The position numbers and the translations under genes were made by a program. Below the pieces are notes generated by a model that worked only from the letters and a program-made list of their open reading frames with translations, had not been told where the DNA came from and searched no databases. From positions 308,811-340,772 of the forward strand of contig NW_019775416.1 of NCBI RefSeq assembly GCF_001039355.2: DNA of 31,962 bases, given 5' to 3'. This DNA is from Lingula anatina. Taxonomy: Eukaryota; Brachiopoda; Lingulata; Lingulida; Lingulidae. This document shows positions 19,866 through 31,407 of the stretch, one piece after another (the first letter of the stretch is position 1; each line of letters begins with the position of its first letter).

Positions 19866-20226
19866 CTGACCTGTGATATATGTATATTGCATATGCCAAT
19901 AAACCATGCAACACATGAACGTATAAGTAAGGGAGATCATAACGGACATTTGCTAAAAAAAATTCAATATCTGGACCTGCGGGCCCCACCAAAATCCACA
20001 AGAAATCTGTGTAAAAGCTGAAAATCTTTTTTCCGTCATGTCGCCATGTCAGCATATACAATACGTCATACAGAAGAAGATTAACAAAGCTGAATTTTTC
20101 TTCGTGCTGTACAGTGTAAAACACAAAAATAGAAACCATGTTTAAAGTTACAGAGACGACAATATTTTCATTTAAAAGTTGTTCTTCGTTCTGAAGGGAA
20201 ATACGGTAGCATAGGCCTAGACGTAC

Positions 20227-20426
20227 CTTCAGACTGACCTCCAAATGAATACAGTTGTCGGAATTACTTTGTGTTTGTTTTTTCCTCTACCGTGGGAACA
20301 AAGTTGATCACTCTCTAGTGCAGTTTAGTCCAGCTTTTGACCCCCACTCCGATATGTAGTTCCTAGTGTGTCAGTTTTTAAGAAATAAAACGGTTCTTAT
20401 ATACCTGTATATATAGCATTTATATA
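20227..20426 (-). promoter_or_regulatory. candidate promoter and first leader exon, gene 2
   Basis: TATATAAAT on the minus strand at 20426-20418 and donor TGAAG|GTACGT with exon end at 20227. The flanking sequence is near-identical to the gene 1 and gene 3 copies. This block is type B: the 59-bp segment near the leader is absent. Confidence 0.4.
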
Positions 20427-22202
20427 GCACTTCCGCGAATGAAGTCTCACACTGGCATCTTTACTATATACTGGTACAATCTCGAATGTATGAATTATAA
20501 ATTATAAATACCTCAGCCACAGAAAAAAATGTAGAGATCATTCGGTCAGTCAGTAATTGATCTCGAGAAACGTAACATCACCGCTGTGTGTTAGTTGGGG
20601 CACTGTCAGAAAGAGGGGCGAAGTGGTGAAACTTCACATGTACGGCAGATGGTACCAGTAGGGCCTACAGAGTAACCCTGTAACGATTCTGAGGTTACTC
20701 AAATTAAAAATTTAAATGGCGTGAAATATAATTAGCATTTTGCTTCATTCTTCTGTAAATATGTCACCATTGAATGAATCGAATTAGACGGATGGGTCGT
20801 GTTAATGCTGGCGAGGGGGATTAGTGTGCATTATCGGAAAAAAGTTTTTCTCGCTATTTCCCACTACGCTTATTACGCTGCAATACAGATCTGGCAGGTA
20901 ACAAGCGTGTGCTTATGGATATTTTGAGTCAATCTAAGTTGGAAGAAATTTATCATCTGATGAACCTCGGTCCATTCCGTCTGATTGCTAGGGAAGAAAG
21001 CACTGCTCAGAATAAGCTCCAAGTTGATATTCAGGTTATTTAAGCTTAATTGTCAATTGTCCGCTTCTGCTAACCCCGACTTCTCCATAGAACACATGAA
21101 ACACTTCTTCTTGGTCTGTTTGACATTATAATAACAAACCTATAATTGCCGTTAGGCCTGCTTGAATAGTATTGTATATATATTCTGATATGGGGGACAC
21201 GTATATGCCCGCAGCGCAAGTAAAGACTCAGTTTACAGTTAACGAAGGAAAATCATATTTTTTACTGCCCTAGGTACTTATAAAAACTCTCAGGATTAAT
21301 TATTTATGTGCCGTGTTTAATTGAACGTAAAAGCATGAGGAATACAACGGAGGCTGCAATCACGGCGACATTAAGTGGACTGATGACAATTCATAAAGCT
21401 GTAGGTCGGGTGCGGGTCAAAAATGAACCCAGATACAACTTTGTTGAAATTACAGTATATTTAGGGGTTTTCTTTCCGCTTTACTTCCCTTTACAGATCA
21501 ATTATAAATATGGTAAAGTGTCGGTAAATAATAAGGAAAAGGAAATGTTATATTCAAAGAAAGGAAGTAGAATGGTTCGTGACTCCTAAGAGTCCGTTAT
21601 TCGTTAAACTTCACCTGTCTCCATCGCTATTGTGAGAGTGTCTCAAAATCCAGAAACTTCCAGATCAGATTCTGGTTAACGGTCATAATTCTTTGAACGA
21701 TTTTGGATGTGTTCGACGTATGTCTCTCGGATTAGGGTTATAGTTTTGAAATTTCAAGGTAAATTTATCTTTAATTTAAAAAAATATCTAACGCTAACTG
21801 TATGCTCGGTGCTTTTTGAGAGACTAGTGGCGAACAAGATCTCATAAGACACTAATACATGTATTGTAAGCGGTTCTTGCCCCTCGTGACAATATTCCGG
21901 GCCTAATATATAGTTGCACAAATTTTAGAAAAGTTTCAATTAACCTCTGAACCCCTAGGGCGCTGGTTTTGAGCATTTGCTTTAATAATTGAGTAATACG
22001 TTTATGTAAGTTTATGTAATTTTGTAAGTGATTGGTTACATATGTTACCTCTCATCATAAATCTACCAGGGCGACAGATTGATTTTTCACAGAAATTCAC
22101 AGATAAGTCTCTAGTTAAAAAGACAGCCATTTTGGTCTGATGTATAGTATTCCATTCTGATGAGCCGTAGGGCTCAAGGTTTAATAAATTGAATTGAAAT
22201 TA
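20427..22202. repeat. array spacer block B1
   Basis: Homologous to the spacer of A1/A2 but with several indels. It lacks the 30-bp palindrome (empty site 21114-21120). It contains the 42-codon frame at 20915-21043 and the 91-codon-type frame at 21308-21589. It stops at N22203, just where the 3' flank of another NXPE gene would be expected. Confidence 0.8.
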
Positions 22203-22203
22203 N

Positions 22204-24310
22204 AGCACATACAATACATCATACAGGAGAAGATAAACAAAGCTTAATTTTTCTTACAAATACATCTTAACTTACTGAGATCTCATTTTCAATTCCTTCA
22301 TCATAAAATTGTAATGCTGTACAGTGTAAAACAAAAATAGAAACCATGTTTAAAGTTACAGAGACGACAATATTTTCATTTAAAAGTTGTTCTTCGTTAT
22401 GAAGGGAAATACGGTAACATAGGTCTACACGTACCTTCAGACTGACCTCCAAATGAATACAGTTGTCGTAATTACTTTGTGTTTGTTTTTTCCCTCTACC
22501 GTGGGAACAAAGTTGATCACTCTCTAGTGCAGTTTAGTCCAGCTTTTGACCCCCACTTCGATATGTAGTTCCTCGTGTGTCAGCTTTTAAGAAATAAAAC
22601 GGTTCTTATATACCAGTATATATAGCATTTATATAGCACTTCCGCGAATGAAGTCTCACACTGGCATCTTTACTATATACTGGTTCAATCTCGAATGTAT
22701 GAATTATAAATTATAAATACCTCAGCCACAGAAAAAAATGTAGAGATCATTCGGTCAGTCAGTAATTGATCTCGAGAAACGTAACATCACCGCTGTGTGT
22801 TAGTTGGGCCAACGTCAGAAAGAGGGGCGAAGTGGTGAAACTTCACATGTACGGCAGATGTTACCAGTAGGGCCTACAGGGTAACCCTGTAACGATTCTG
22901 AGGTTACTCAAATTAAAAATTTAAATGGCGTGAAATATAATTAGCATTTTGCTTCATTCTTCTGTAAATATGTCACCATTGAATGAATCGAATTAGACGG
23001 ATGGGTCGTGTTAATGCTGGCGAGGGGGATTAGTGTGCATTATCGGAAAAAAGTTTTTCTCGCTATTTCCCACTACGCTTATTACGCTGCAATACAGATC
23101 TGGCAGGTAACAAGCGTGTGCTTATAGATATTTTGAGTCAATCTAAGTTGGAAGAAATTTATCATCTGATGAACCTCGGTCCATTCCGTCTGATTGCTAG
23201 GGAAGAAAGCACTGCTCAGAATAAGCTCCAAGTTGATATTCAGGTTATTTAAGCTTAATTGTCAATTGTCCGCTTCTGCTAACCCCGACTTCTCCATAGA
23301 ACACATGAAACCCTTCTTCTTGGTCTGTTCTAAGATCTAATCCGTTTATTAGATCTTAGGTCTGTTTGACATTATAATAACAAACCTATAATTGCCGTTA
23401 GGCCTGCTTGAATAGTATTGTATATATATATTCTGATATGGGGCACACGTATATGCCCGCAGCGCAATAAAGACTCAGTTAACAGTTAACGAAGGAAAAT
23501 ATTATTTTTTGCTGCCCTAACTACTTATAAAATCTCTCAGGATTAATCATTTATGTGCCGTGTTTAATTGAACGTAAAAGAATGAGGAATACAACGGAGG
23601 CTGCAATCACAGCGACATTAAGTGGGCTGATGACAATTCATAAAGCTGTAGGTCGGGTGCGGGTCAAAAATGAACCCGGATACAACTTTGTTGAAATTAC
23701 AGTATATTTAGGGATTTTCTTTCCGCTTTACTTCCCTTTGCAGATGAATTATAAATATGGTAAAGTGTCGGCAAATAATAAGGAAAAGGAAATGTCATAT
23801 TCAAGGAAGGCAGTAGAATGGTTCGTGACACCTGAGAGTCCTTTAATCGTTAAACTTCACCTGTCTCTATCGCTATTGTGAGAGTGTCTCAAAATCCAGA
23901 AACTTCCAGATCAGATTCTGGTTAACGGTCATAATTCTTTGAACGATTTTGGATGTGTTAGACGTATGTCTCTCGGATTAAGGTTATAGTGTTAAAATTT
24001 CAAGGTAAATTAATTTTAATTTCAAAAAATATCTAACGCTAACTGTATGCTCGGTGCTTTTTGAGAGACTAGTGGCGAACAAGATCTCATAAGACACTAG
24101 TACATGTATTGTAAGCGGTTCTTGCCCCTCGTGACAATATTCCGGGCCTAATATATATAGTTGCACAAATTTTAGAAAAGTTTCAATTAACCTCTGAACC
24201 CCTAGGGCGCTGGTTTTGAGCATTTGCTTTAATAATTGAGTAATACGTTTATGTAAGTTTATGTAATTTTGTAAGTGATTGGTTACATGTGTTACCTCTC
24301 ATCATAAATC
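22204..24310. repeat. array block A3
   Basis: Starts directly after N22203 at the same homologous base as block A2. It is type A, with the 59-bp segment and the palindrome at 23330-23359. TATA at 22635-22627 and the leader donor (exon end 22435) are present, but no NXPE coding exon lies on their downstream side, because the assembly switches at N to block B1. Confidence 0.8.
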
Positions 24311-24665
24311 TACCAGGGCGAAAGATTGATTTTTCACAGAAATTCACAGATATGTCTCTAGATAAAAAGACAGCCATTTTGGTCTGATGTATAGTATTCC
24401 ATTCTGATGAGCCGTAGGGCTCAAGGGTTTAATAAATTGAATTGAATTTAATAATTCTTTTTTAAAGAATTAAACGTTTGATTTTCTTTTTTTCAAAAAG
24501 AGTATTACTTTATTTTTATGTTTTGAATTCTATCTGTGTGTCATTTTACTTATAATAATAATAATAATTGTAAAAACGTGCTTATGTAGTGTTCACGTTG
24601 AATAGAAACTTCAAAAATAGCGACTATCTTTTGAGTAATTTTCGCAAGTTGATTTTAAAGAATAA

Positions 24666-25826
24666 TTAATCTTGGCACAACGTGGCCCAAAACAGTGATA
24701 TAACTTTCTTGTACCATATTGGTTCAAAGTGAACACCATCCCCATTCCAGTGCAATACGTCTTTTGAAATTTCATACAAGTCAAACATGGGGTATAAATT
24801 AGTTACATTTTTTTCAATTATATTTTTCCTAATCACAGATGCGCTGATTGCATTCAACTGCTTGATGAATTCATTGCCCGTAACATCCCTCCATTTGGCT
24901 GGTTGCTTTGAAGGATCGACATGCGGTGAATTCCAATATAATATTTTAGTTGTTTTTGGTATAACAGAGACAATGAGGTCAATGAACCAAGTAAAATCAC
25001 GGGCAAAATCACGGGGCGTACGTTTCTGTGCCTCGTGTACATGTACAGCGTATATGTTAATAACATCTGGATAACCTGACAGCGGCCAATACTCGCGGAA
25101 ATATACTTCTTGCGTTGTCACAGACTCTTGGCAATATATTTGGCTAATATTCCTCAGTCTGATATCACAATCACCATTCCTGGAATTTCTTTTTGTGGTA
25201 ATTTCGTGGTCCTTTGTATATTCGGTTATTAACACTTCGATGTCTGTAGTGACGTTGAGATTTGGTGCTGTGCATCGAACCAGCTCTCCAGCACACCCAC
25301 TACAGTCTCTGTTTGCCACTCTGATAGATTTGATGCCCAAAGGAGGGCTAAAATAATTAGGAGAGGGTGTTCTTATACTTCTAGATTCACTTTTAAGTTC
25401 CTTGCACTTAAAAATCCCTTCACCCTGTTTCATAGCCGCCATATATTTCATCGATTGAGAATCACCAGTCTGTCCTATCTTCCTTATCTTTTTCCTTTTT
25501 AAACATGAACCAAGCTGAGCAGGGCTCAGTAATTGTGGAAAAATGCACTCTTTGGGCAGCCATGTTTCGTTTACCCATTTTCCGTTTCCGAGAAACCTTT
25601 TGTTTTTTATCAAGTATTGCTGTAGAAAATCTAAACTACATATCTGCAAGTGTCGAAAACGACCACTTGTTATGTGTCGATTGGAATTACGTGTCATCCA
25701 TACATTGTCAAGTATCACTTTCGGTCCATTGAATTCCAAATAAACGCAGTACGCTGTTATGGCAAAAAGTATAAAAAACATGCCACTTGCTAGGCGCATG
25801 TTTGGTTGAAGGTGTTCTGCGCCCAT
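24666..25826 (-). CDS. NXPE/PC-esterase-like type II membrane protein, copy 3
   Basis: 386 residues starting MGAEHLQPNMRLASG, with a membrane segment near 11-31. The GDS block is at 121-123 and HWNGDGVHF has D363 and H366. The tail WYKKVISLFWATLCQD is shared with copies 2 and 4. The cysteine pattern DCSGCAG matches copy 4, where copies 1 and 2 have DCGGCAG. The leader intron signals are conserved (donor exon end 26045). An inverted-repeat element has inserted upstream at 26176. Predicted role as for copy 1. The high similarity to copy 2 over coding, intron and flanks points to recent duplication or conversion. Confidence 0.8.
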   Translation of the reverse strand: MGAEHLQPNMRLASGMFFILFAITAYCVYLEFNGPKVILDNVWMTRNSNRHITSGRFRHLQICSLDFLQQYLIKNKRFLGNGKWVNETWLPKECIFPQLLSPAQLGSCLKRKKIRKIGQTGDSQSMKYMAAMKQGEGIFKCKELKSESRSIRTPSPNYFSPPLGIKSIRVANRDCSGCAGELVRCTAPNLNVTTDIEVLITEYTKDHEITTKRNSRNGDCDIRLRNISQIYCQESVTTQEVYFREYWPLSGYPDVINIYAVHVHEAQKRTPRDFARDFTWFIDLIVSVIPKTTKILYWNSPHVDPSKQPAKWRDVTGNEFIKQLNAISASVIRKNIIEKNVTNLYPMFDLYEISKDVLHWNGDGVHFEPIWYKKVISLFWATLCQD

Positions 25827-26114
25827 CTTTAGGAGACTCCTTAAAATGAATGAAATTTAAAAATAAAGAAGCAAACAGAAGCGCTTTCTTAAAAGCTTTT
25901 TGAGCTTATGCTAATTTAACATTATTTTGGAATTATAATTTTTATGTTTCAAATAATATTCAAAACAATAGTTCAATCCTAAACAATTGACGTTGATCAT
26001 TTCACAGTAGTTTTTTTTAAAATACAAACAAAAAGGCTGCTCACCTGTTAAATATAAGGCCAATTAACATGCTCATAATATTTAACAATGCAATGACCCT
26101 ATGGTCTAGATCAT

Positions 26115-26162
26115 ATCCCAATCATTAAATGGCCTAGTCCAGTTACTGGACTAGATTGGGAT
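26115..26162. repeat. conserved hairpin upstream of gene 3
   Basis: Same outer arms (ATCCCAAT and ATTGGGAT) and inner palindrome (26134-26154) as upstream of gene 2. The central base is T instead of A and both arms are intact. Confidence 0.65.
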
Positions 26163-26175
26163 CTGGCCTGTGATA

Positions 26176-26342
26176 CAGGCCCGTAGCCAGGGGGGGTTCG
26201 GGGGGTTCGAAAGAACCCCCCTTTTTGCTGGAAAAAGGTCCACTCTGGGTAAAATTTGACCTAGGTACATGGGGATTATATGGTAAATGGTCCACTTTTT
26301 CAGAAAAAGAGCCCCCCTTTCAAATAGCTGGCTACACGCCTG
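26176..26342. mobile_element. short CAGGCCCGTAGCC-type inverted-repeat element
   Basis: About 167 bp with ends CAGGCCCGTAGCCAG and CTGGCTACACGCCTG (two differences from a perfect inverse). It shares internal GGTCCACTCTGGGTAAAATT and TCCACTTTTTCAGAAAAAG segments with the element at 12978-13574. The insertion point is 4 bp from that of the gene 1 element in homologous coordinates. GATA, possibly TGYGATA, is repeated at its flanks. Confidence 0.7.
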
Positions 26343-26694
26343 CGATATATGTATATTGCATATGCCAATAAAGCATGCAACACATGAGCGTATAGGTAAG
26401 GGAGATCATAACGGACATTTGCTAAAAAAATTCAATATCTGGACCTGCGGGCCTCACCAAAATCCACAAGAATTCTGTGTAAAAGCTCAAAATCTTTTTT
26501 CCGTCATGTCGCCATGTCAGCACATACAATACGTCATACAGGAGAAGATTAACAAACCTGAATTTTTCTTCGTGCTGTACAGTGTAAAACACAAAAATAG
26601 AAACCATGTTTAAAGTTACAGAGACGACAATATTTTCATTTAAAAGTTGTTCTTCGTTCTGAAGGGAAATACGGTAGCATAGGCCTAGACGTAC

Positions 26695-26895
26695 CTTCAG
26701 ACTGACCTCCAAATGAATACAGTTGTCGGAATTACTTTGTGTTTGTTTTTTTCCTCTACCGTGGAAACAAAGTTGATCACTCTCTAGTGCAGTTTAGTCC
26801 AGCTTTTGACCCCCACTTCGATATGTAGTTCCTCGTGTGTCAGCTTTTAAGAAATAAAACGATTCTTATATACCAGTATATATAGCATTTATATA
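26695..26895 (-). promoter_or_regulatory. candidate promoter and first leader exon, gene 3
   Basis: TATATAAAT on the minus strand at 26895-26887 and donor TGAAG|GTACGT with exon end at 26695. Type B block, lacking the 59-bp segment. Confidence 0.4.
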
Positions 26896-28800
26896 GCACT
26901 TCCGCGAATGAAGTCTCACACTAGCATCTTTACTATATACTGGTCCAATCTCAGCCACAGAGAAAAAATGTAGAGATCATTCGGTTAGTCAGTAATTGAT
27001 CTCGAGAAACGTAACATCACCGCTGTGTGTTAGTTGGGGCACTGTCAGAAAGAGGGGCGAAGTGGTGAAACTTCACATGTATGGCAGATGGTAACAGTAG
27101 GGCCTACAGAGTAACCCTGTAACGATTCTGAGGTTACTCAAATTAAAAATTTAAATGGCGTGAAATATAATTAGAATTTTGCTTCATTCTTCTGTAAATA
27201 TGTCACCATTGAATGAATCGAATTAGACGGATGGGCCGTGTTAATGCTGGCCAGGGGGATTAGTGTGCATTATCGGAAAAAAAGGTTTTCACGCTGCAAT
27301 ACAGATCTGGCAGGTAACAAGCGTGGGCTTTTGGATATTTTGAGTCAATCTAAGTTGGAAGAATTTATCATCTGATGAACTTCGGGAAGAAAGCACTGCT
27401 CAGAATAAGCTCCTAGTTGATATTCAGGATATTGAAGCTTAATTGTCAATTGTCCGCTTCTGCTAACCCCGACTTCTCCATAAAACACATGAAACACTTC
27501 TTCTTGGTCTGTTTGTTATTATAATAACAAACCTTCAATATTGCCGTTATGCTTGCTTGATTAGTATTGTATATATATTCTGATATGTGGCACACGTATA
27601 TGCCCGCAGCGCAAGTAAAAACCAAGTTTACAGTTAAAGGGAAAATAACTCTTCGTATGAGATCTATATTTCACAATAAAAACCTTGTGAAAACTCATAG
27701 AAATATAATATATTCTGTTTTACCACAAAAACAGCAGTTATAACTATTATTCTGATATCTGAACTTGTCTTTAGACCATGTTTTCTCCATTGATGTCTAT
27801 ACTCTGTTAAAATCTCTTAAGAAAATTTAACAAAAAACCAAACTTTTTAGAAAAAAACCAGGGACTAACTTTGAATGTAAAAATGGATTCATTAACCATT
27901 GGTAAGTATGGGAAAATTGATGTTTACTCCAGGAAAATTCGTTTTTTGGCCAAAACGAAGAGTTATTATTGCTTTAACAAAGGAAAAAATTTTTGCTGCC
28001 CTACCTACTTAAAAAATCTCTCAGGGTTAATTATTTATGTGCCATGCTTTTAAAATTGAACGTATAAGCATGAGGAATACAACGGATGCAGCAATCACGA
28101 CGGCATAAAGTAGGCTGATGACAATTCCTAAAGCTGTAGGTCGGGTGTGGGTCAAAAATAACCATGTTACAACTTTGTTGAAATTACAGTATATATAGGG
28201 ATTTTGTTTCCGCTTAACTTGCCTTTACAGATCAATCATAAATATGGTTAAGGTCGGCAAATAATAAGGAAAAGGAAATGTTATATTCAAAGAAAGGAGG
28301 TAGAATGGTTCGTGACACCTGAGAGTCCGTTAATCGTTTAATTTCACATGTCTCCATCGTTATTGTGAGAGTGTCTTAAAATCCAGAAACTTCCAGATCA
28401 GATTCTGGTTAACGGTCATAATTCTTGGAACGATTTCGGATGTGTTACACATAGACCCCTATGTCTCTCGGATTAGGGTTAAAGTGTTGAAATTTCAAGG
28501 TAAATTAATCTTTAATTTTAAAAAATATCTAACGCTAAATGTATGCTCGGTGCTTTTTGAGAGACTAGTGGCGAACAAGATCTCATAAGACACTAGTACA
28601 TGTATTGTAAGCGGTGCTTGCCCCTCGTGACAATATTTCGGGCCTAATATATAGTTGCACAAATTTTAGATAAGTTTCAATAAACCTCTGAACCCCTAGT
28701 GCGCTGGTTTTGAGCATTTGCTTTAATAATTGAGTAATACGTTTATGTAAGTTTATGTAATTTTGTAAGTGATTGGTTACATATGTTACCTCTCATCATA
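26896..28800. repeat. array spacer block B2, the most diverged
   Basis: Homologous to the other spacers but with many indels that break both recurrent open frames. The palindrome is absent (empty site 27507-27513), and a 336-bp TTAA element is inserted. No independent gene is recognised. Confidence 0.75.
27638..27973. mobile_element. 336-bp MITE with TTAA target duplication
   Basis: TTAA flanks both sides (27634-27637 and 27974-27977), and the homologous sites in other blocks have CAGTTAACGAAGG once. The terminal inverted repeats of about 20 bp begin AGGGAAAATAACTCTTCGT, and AGCAATAATAACTCTTCGT on the other strand. There is no coding capacity. TTAA duplication is typical of piggyBac- or Kolobok-mobilised elements. 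It inserted after the spacer blocks had duplicated, as only this block carries it. Confidence 0.85.
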
Positions 28801-29165
28801 AATCTACCAGGGCGAAAGATTGATTTTTCACAGAAATTCACAGATATGTCTCTAGATAAAAAGACAGCCATTTTGGTCTGATGTATAGTATTCCATTCTG
28901 ATGAGCCGTAGGGCTCAAGGGTTTAATAAATTGAATTGAATTTAATAATTCTTTTTTAAAGAATTAAACGTTTGATTTTCTTTTCTTCAAAAAGAGTATT
29001 ACTATATTTTTATGTTTTGAATTCTGTCTGTGTGTCATTTTACTTATAATAATAATAATAATAATAATTGTAAAAACGTGCTTATGTAGTGTTCACGTTG
29101 AAATGAAACTTCAAAAATAGCGACTATCTTTTGAGTAATTTTCGCAAATTGATTTTAAAGAATAA

Positions 29166-30338
29166 TCAATCTTGGCACAACGTGGCCCAAAACAGTGATA
29201 TGACTTTCTTGTACCATATTGGTTCAAAGTGAACACCATCCCTATTCCAGTGCAATACGTCTTTTGAAATTTCATACAAGTCAAACATGGGGTATAAATT
29301 AGTTGCATTTTTCTCAATTATATACTTCCTTATCACAGATGCGCTGATTGCATTCAACTGCTTGATGAATTCATTGCTCGTAACATCCCTCCATTCGACT
29401 GGTTGCTTTGAAGGATCGACCTGCGGTGAATTCCAATATAATATTTTAGTTGTTTTTGGTATAACAGAGACAATGAGGTCTATGAACCAAGTAAAATCAC
29501 GGGCAAAATCACGGGGCGTACGTTTCTGTGACTCGTGTACATGTACAGCGTATATGTTTATAACATCTGGATAACCTGACAGCGGCCAATACTCGCGGAA
29601 ATATACTTCTTGCGTTGTCACAGACTCTTGGCAATAAATCTGGCTAATATTCTTCAGCCTGATATCACAATCACTTTTCCAGGAATTTCTTTTTGTGGTT
29701 ATTTCGTGGTCCTTTGTGAATTCGGTTATTAACACTTCGATGTCAGTAGTGACGTTAAGATTTGGTGCTGTGCATCGAACCAGCTCTCCAGCACACCCAC
29801 TACAGTCTCTGTTTGCCACTCTGATAGATTTGATGTCCAAAGGAGGGCTAAAATAATTAGGAGAGGGTGTTCTTATACCTGAATTTTCGCGTTTAAGTAC
29901 GTGTACATTACGCGTAAATAATCCTTCACCCCCATGTAAAACTCCCGTGTACCTCATCGATTGAGAGTCTCCAGTCTGTCCTATCTTCCTTATTTTTTTA
30001 CTTTTTAAACATGAACCCAGCTGAGAAGGGCTCAGTAACTTTGGCATGATACAGTCTTTCGGCAGCCATGTCCCATTTATCCATTTCCCATTTCCAAGAA
30101 ACCTCTCGTTTTTCAGTAGGTATCGCTGTAGAAAATCTAAATTACACGCCTGCATTTGTTGAACGTGACCATTTGCTTTCTGTGTGTTTTTACTATGAAT
30201 ACTTGCCAACCATACATCATCAAGTTTCGCTCGGTGTCCATTGAATTCCATACAAAAGCACAGCAGTATTATGCCAAAGAGTATAAGAAATACACCGCTT
30301 GTGAGTCGCAGGCTTGGTCGAATTTGTTCTGCACTCAT
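29166..30338 (-). CDS. NXPE/PC-esterase-like type II membrane protein, copy 4 (mosaic)
   Basis: 390 residues from the Met at 30338 (MSAEQIRPSL), chosen because it aligns with the starts of copies 1-3. A good acceptor (ACTTTTAG) lies 13 nt upstream, so the 36 in-frame upstream codons are probably intron. The membrane segment is near 13-31. The GDS block is at 123-125 and HWNRDGVHF has D367 and H370. Residues up to about 153 are clearly diverged from the other copies, both in sequence (DVWLASIHSKNTQ, VLHGGEGLFTRN) and in length. From IRTPSPNYF onward the protein, the stop region and several hundred bases of 3' flank are near-identical to copies 2 and 3. Upstream of the ATG it shares none of the leader, hairpin or promoter block of the other copies. 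This suggests an older paralogue overwritten at its 3' half. Confidence 0.8.
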   Translation of the reverse strand: MSAEQIRPSLRLTSGVFLILFGIILLCFCMEFNGHRAKLDDVWLASIHSKNTQKANGHVQQMQACNLDFLQRYLLKNERFLGNGKWINGTWLPKDCIMPKLLSPSQLGSCLKSKKIRKIGQTGDSQSMRYTGVLHGGEGLFTRNVHVLKRENSGIRTPSPNYFSPPLDIKSIRVANRDCSGCAGELVRCTAPNLNVTTDIEVLITEFTKDHEITTKRNSWKSDCDIRLKNISQIYCQESVTTQEVYFREYWPLSGYPDVINIYAVHVHESQKRTPRDFARDFTWFIDLIVSVIPKTTKILYWNSPQVDPSKQPVEWRDVTSNEFIKQLNAISASVIRKYIIEKNATNLYPMFDLYEISKDVLHWNRDGVHFEPIWYKKVISLFWATLCQD

Positions 30339-31407
30339 CCTTTGGGGAGATCTAAAAGTAAATAAAATGTTAAAAATAGGTAGGGTAAACAGAAGCATGA
30401 CCTTAACATTTAAACATATTTTGCACCATTGGATATTCACTTGCATTTAAATATTTGTCAGTCACTACCGGCACATCGTCATCATCATCTAAATAATAAT
30501 TAGATAATGATAATAAAATTAATAATAATATTTATTTACAACTAAAATTTTGATGGCATATTTATGATATTGATATTTTAATTATAAGAAAGGCATTACA
30601 GTCATTTAAAAATATATATTATAAAATATATTCTCAAGAACTGCATTTAAATTGAGAATTGAAAAATAAATTTGATAAAATCAGAAAATTACTTAAAATT
30701 TGACAGTGCCATAGGAAAACAAGTCATTGGAGATATCATTGTTTTTAATTTTGGTGCTTTTGGGCACTCTATTTGATCGCCAGTGGGAGTTGAGGAGGGG
30801 CTTCCATTTCGATAGGGCCAACTTATAAATAACCCCTTAGGGCCTACCACAGTATCTGTACTGGTGGTTTTAAATTACAACAGGAAACGTATTCATTTAT
30901 AATTTGTTGGTTTGGACGATTACTATATAATAAAAGACGTTATGTTAACTATTTCACAAACAGTAATGTATAGGCAATGAGCAATTTTTTTCATAATAAG
31001 TAAAGTTTTAATGAAAGCACGATATAATATCTTTACCCTACCAGCAAGACACGTATACGGCGCTAGACAGGGACAAGCGTTGGGCTTTAGCTTCAACGTG
31101 ACTTAAAAATAGCCCACATTCCATTACAAAGAATTGTCCAAGTCAAAGCAAATAAAAAAGTCCAGCAAAATCTAACATTTCCATAAGGTCAGCTTGGCGC
31201 CTGGGTGGTTACTTAGCCATAGTAATTCATGCAAATTGAATATCATATTATTTTGCAGAAAAAGGAACCCGCCATGATTTGTTAAGATGTCATTAAAAAG
31301 TGACAATGACATGTGGAGAGGGCGCCTCTGCGTGAATTTTTAACAATTATTCATTTTCTTTATTAATTATCTATTTATCATTAGATTTTTGCATCAACTA
31401 AAAAGAA
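30339..31407. other. AT-rich intergenic and 5' region of gene 4, nothing recognised
   Basis: Very AT-rich to about 30700. I see no gene and no match to the array blocks. Regulatory sequences of gene 4 should lie here, but I cannot point to one. Confidence 0.4.

Noticed and set aside
19837-20244. 135-codon minus-strand open frame upstream of gene 2
   Set aside because: It is not open to the same length upstream of genes 1 or 3, has no ATG at its start and spans the hairpin and leader signals.
30339-30446. Upstream in-frame extension of NXPE-like gene 4 (start at 30446)
   Set aside because: The 36 extra codons have no counterpart in copies 1-3, and a good splice acceptor lies between them and the Met that aligns with the other starts, so they are probably intronic.
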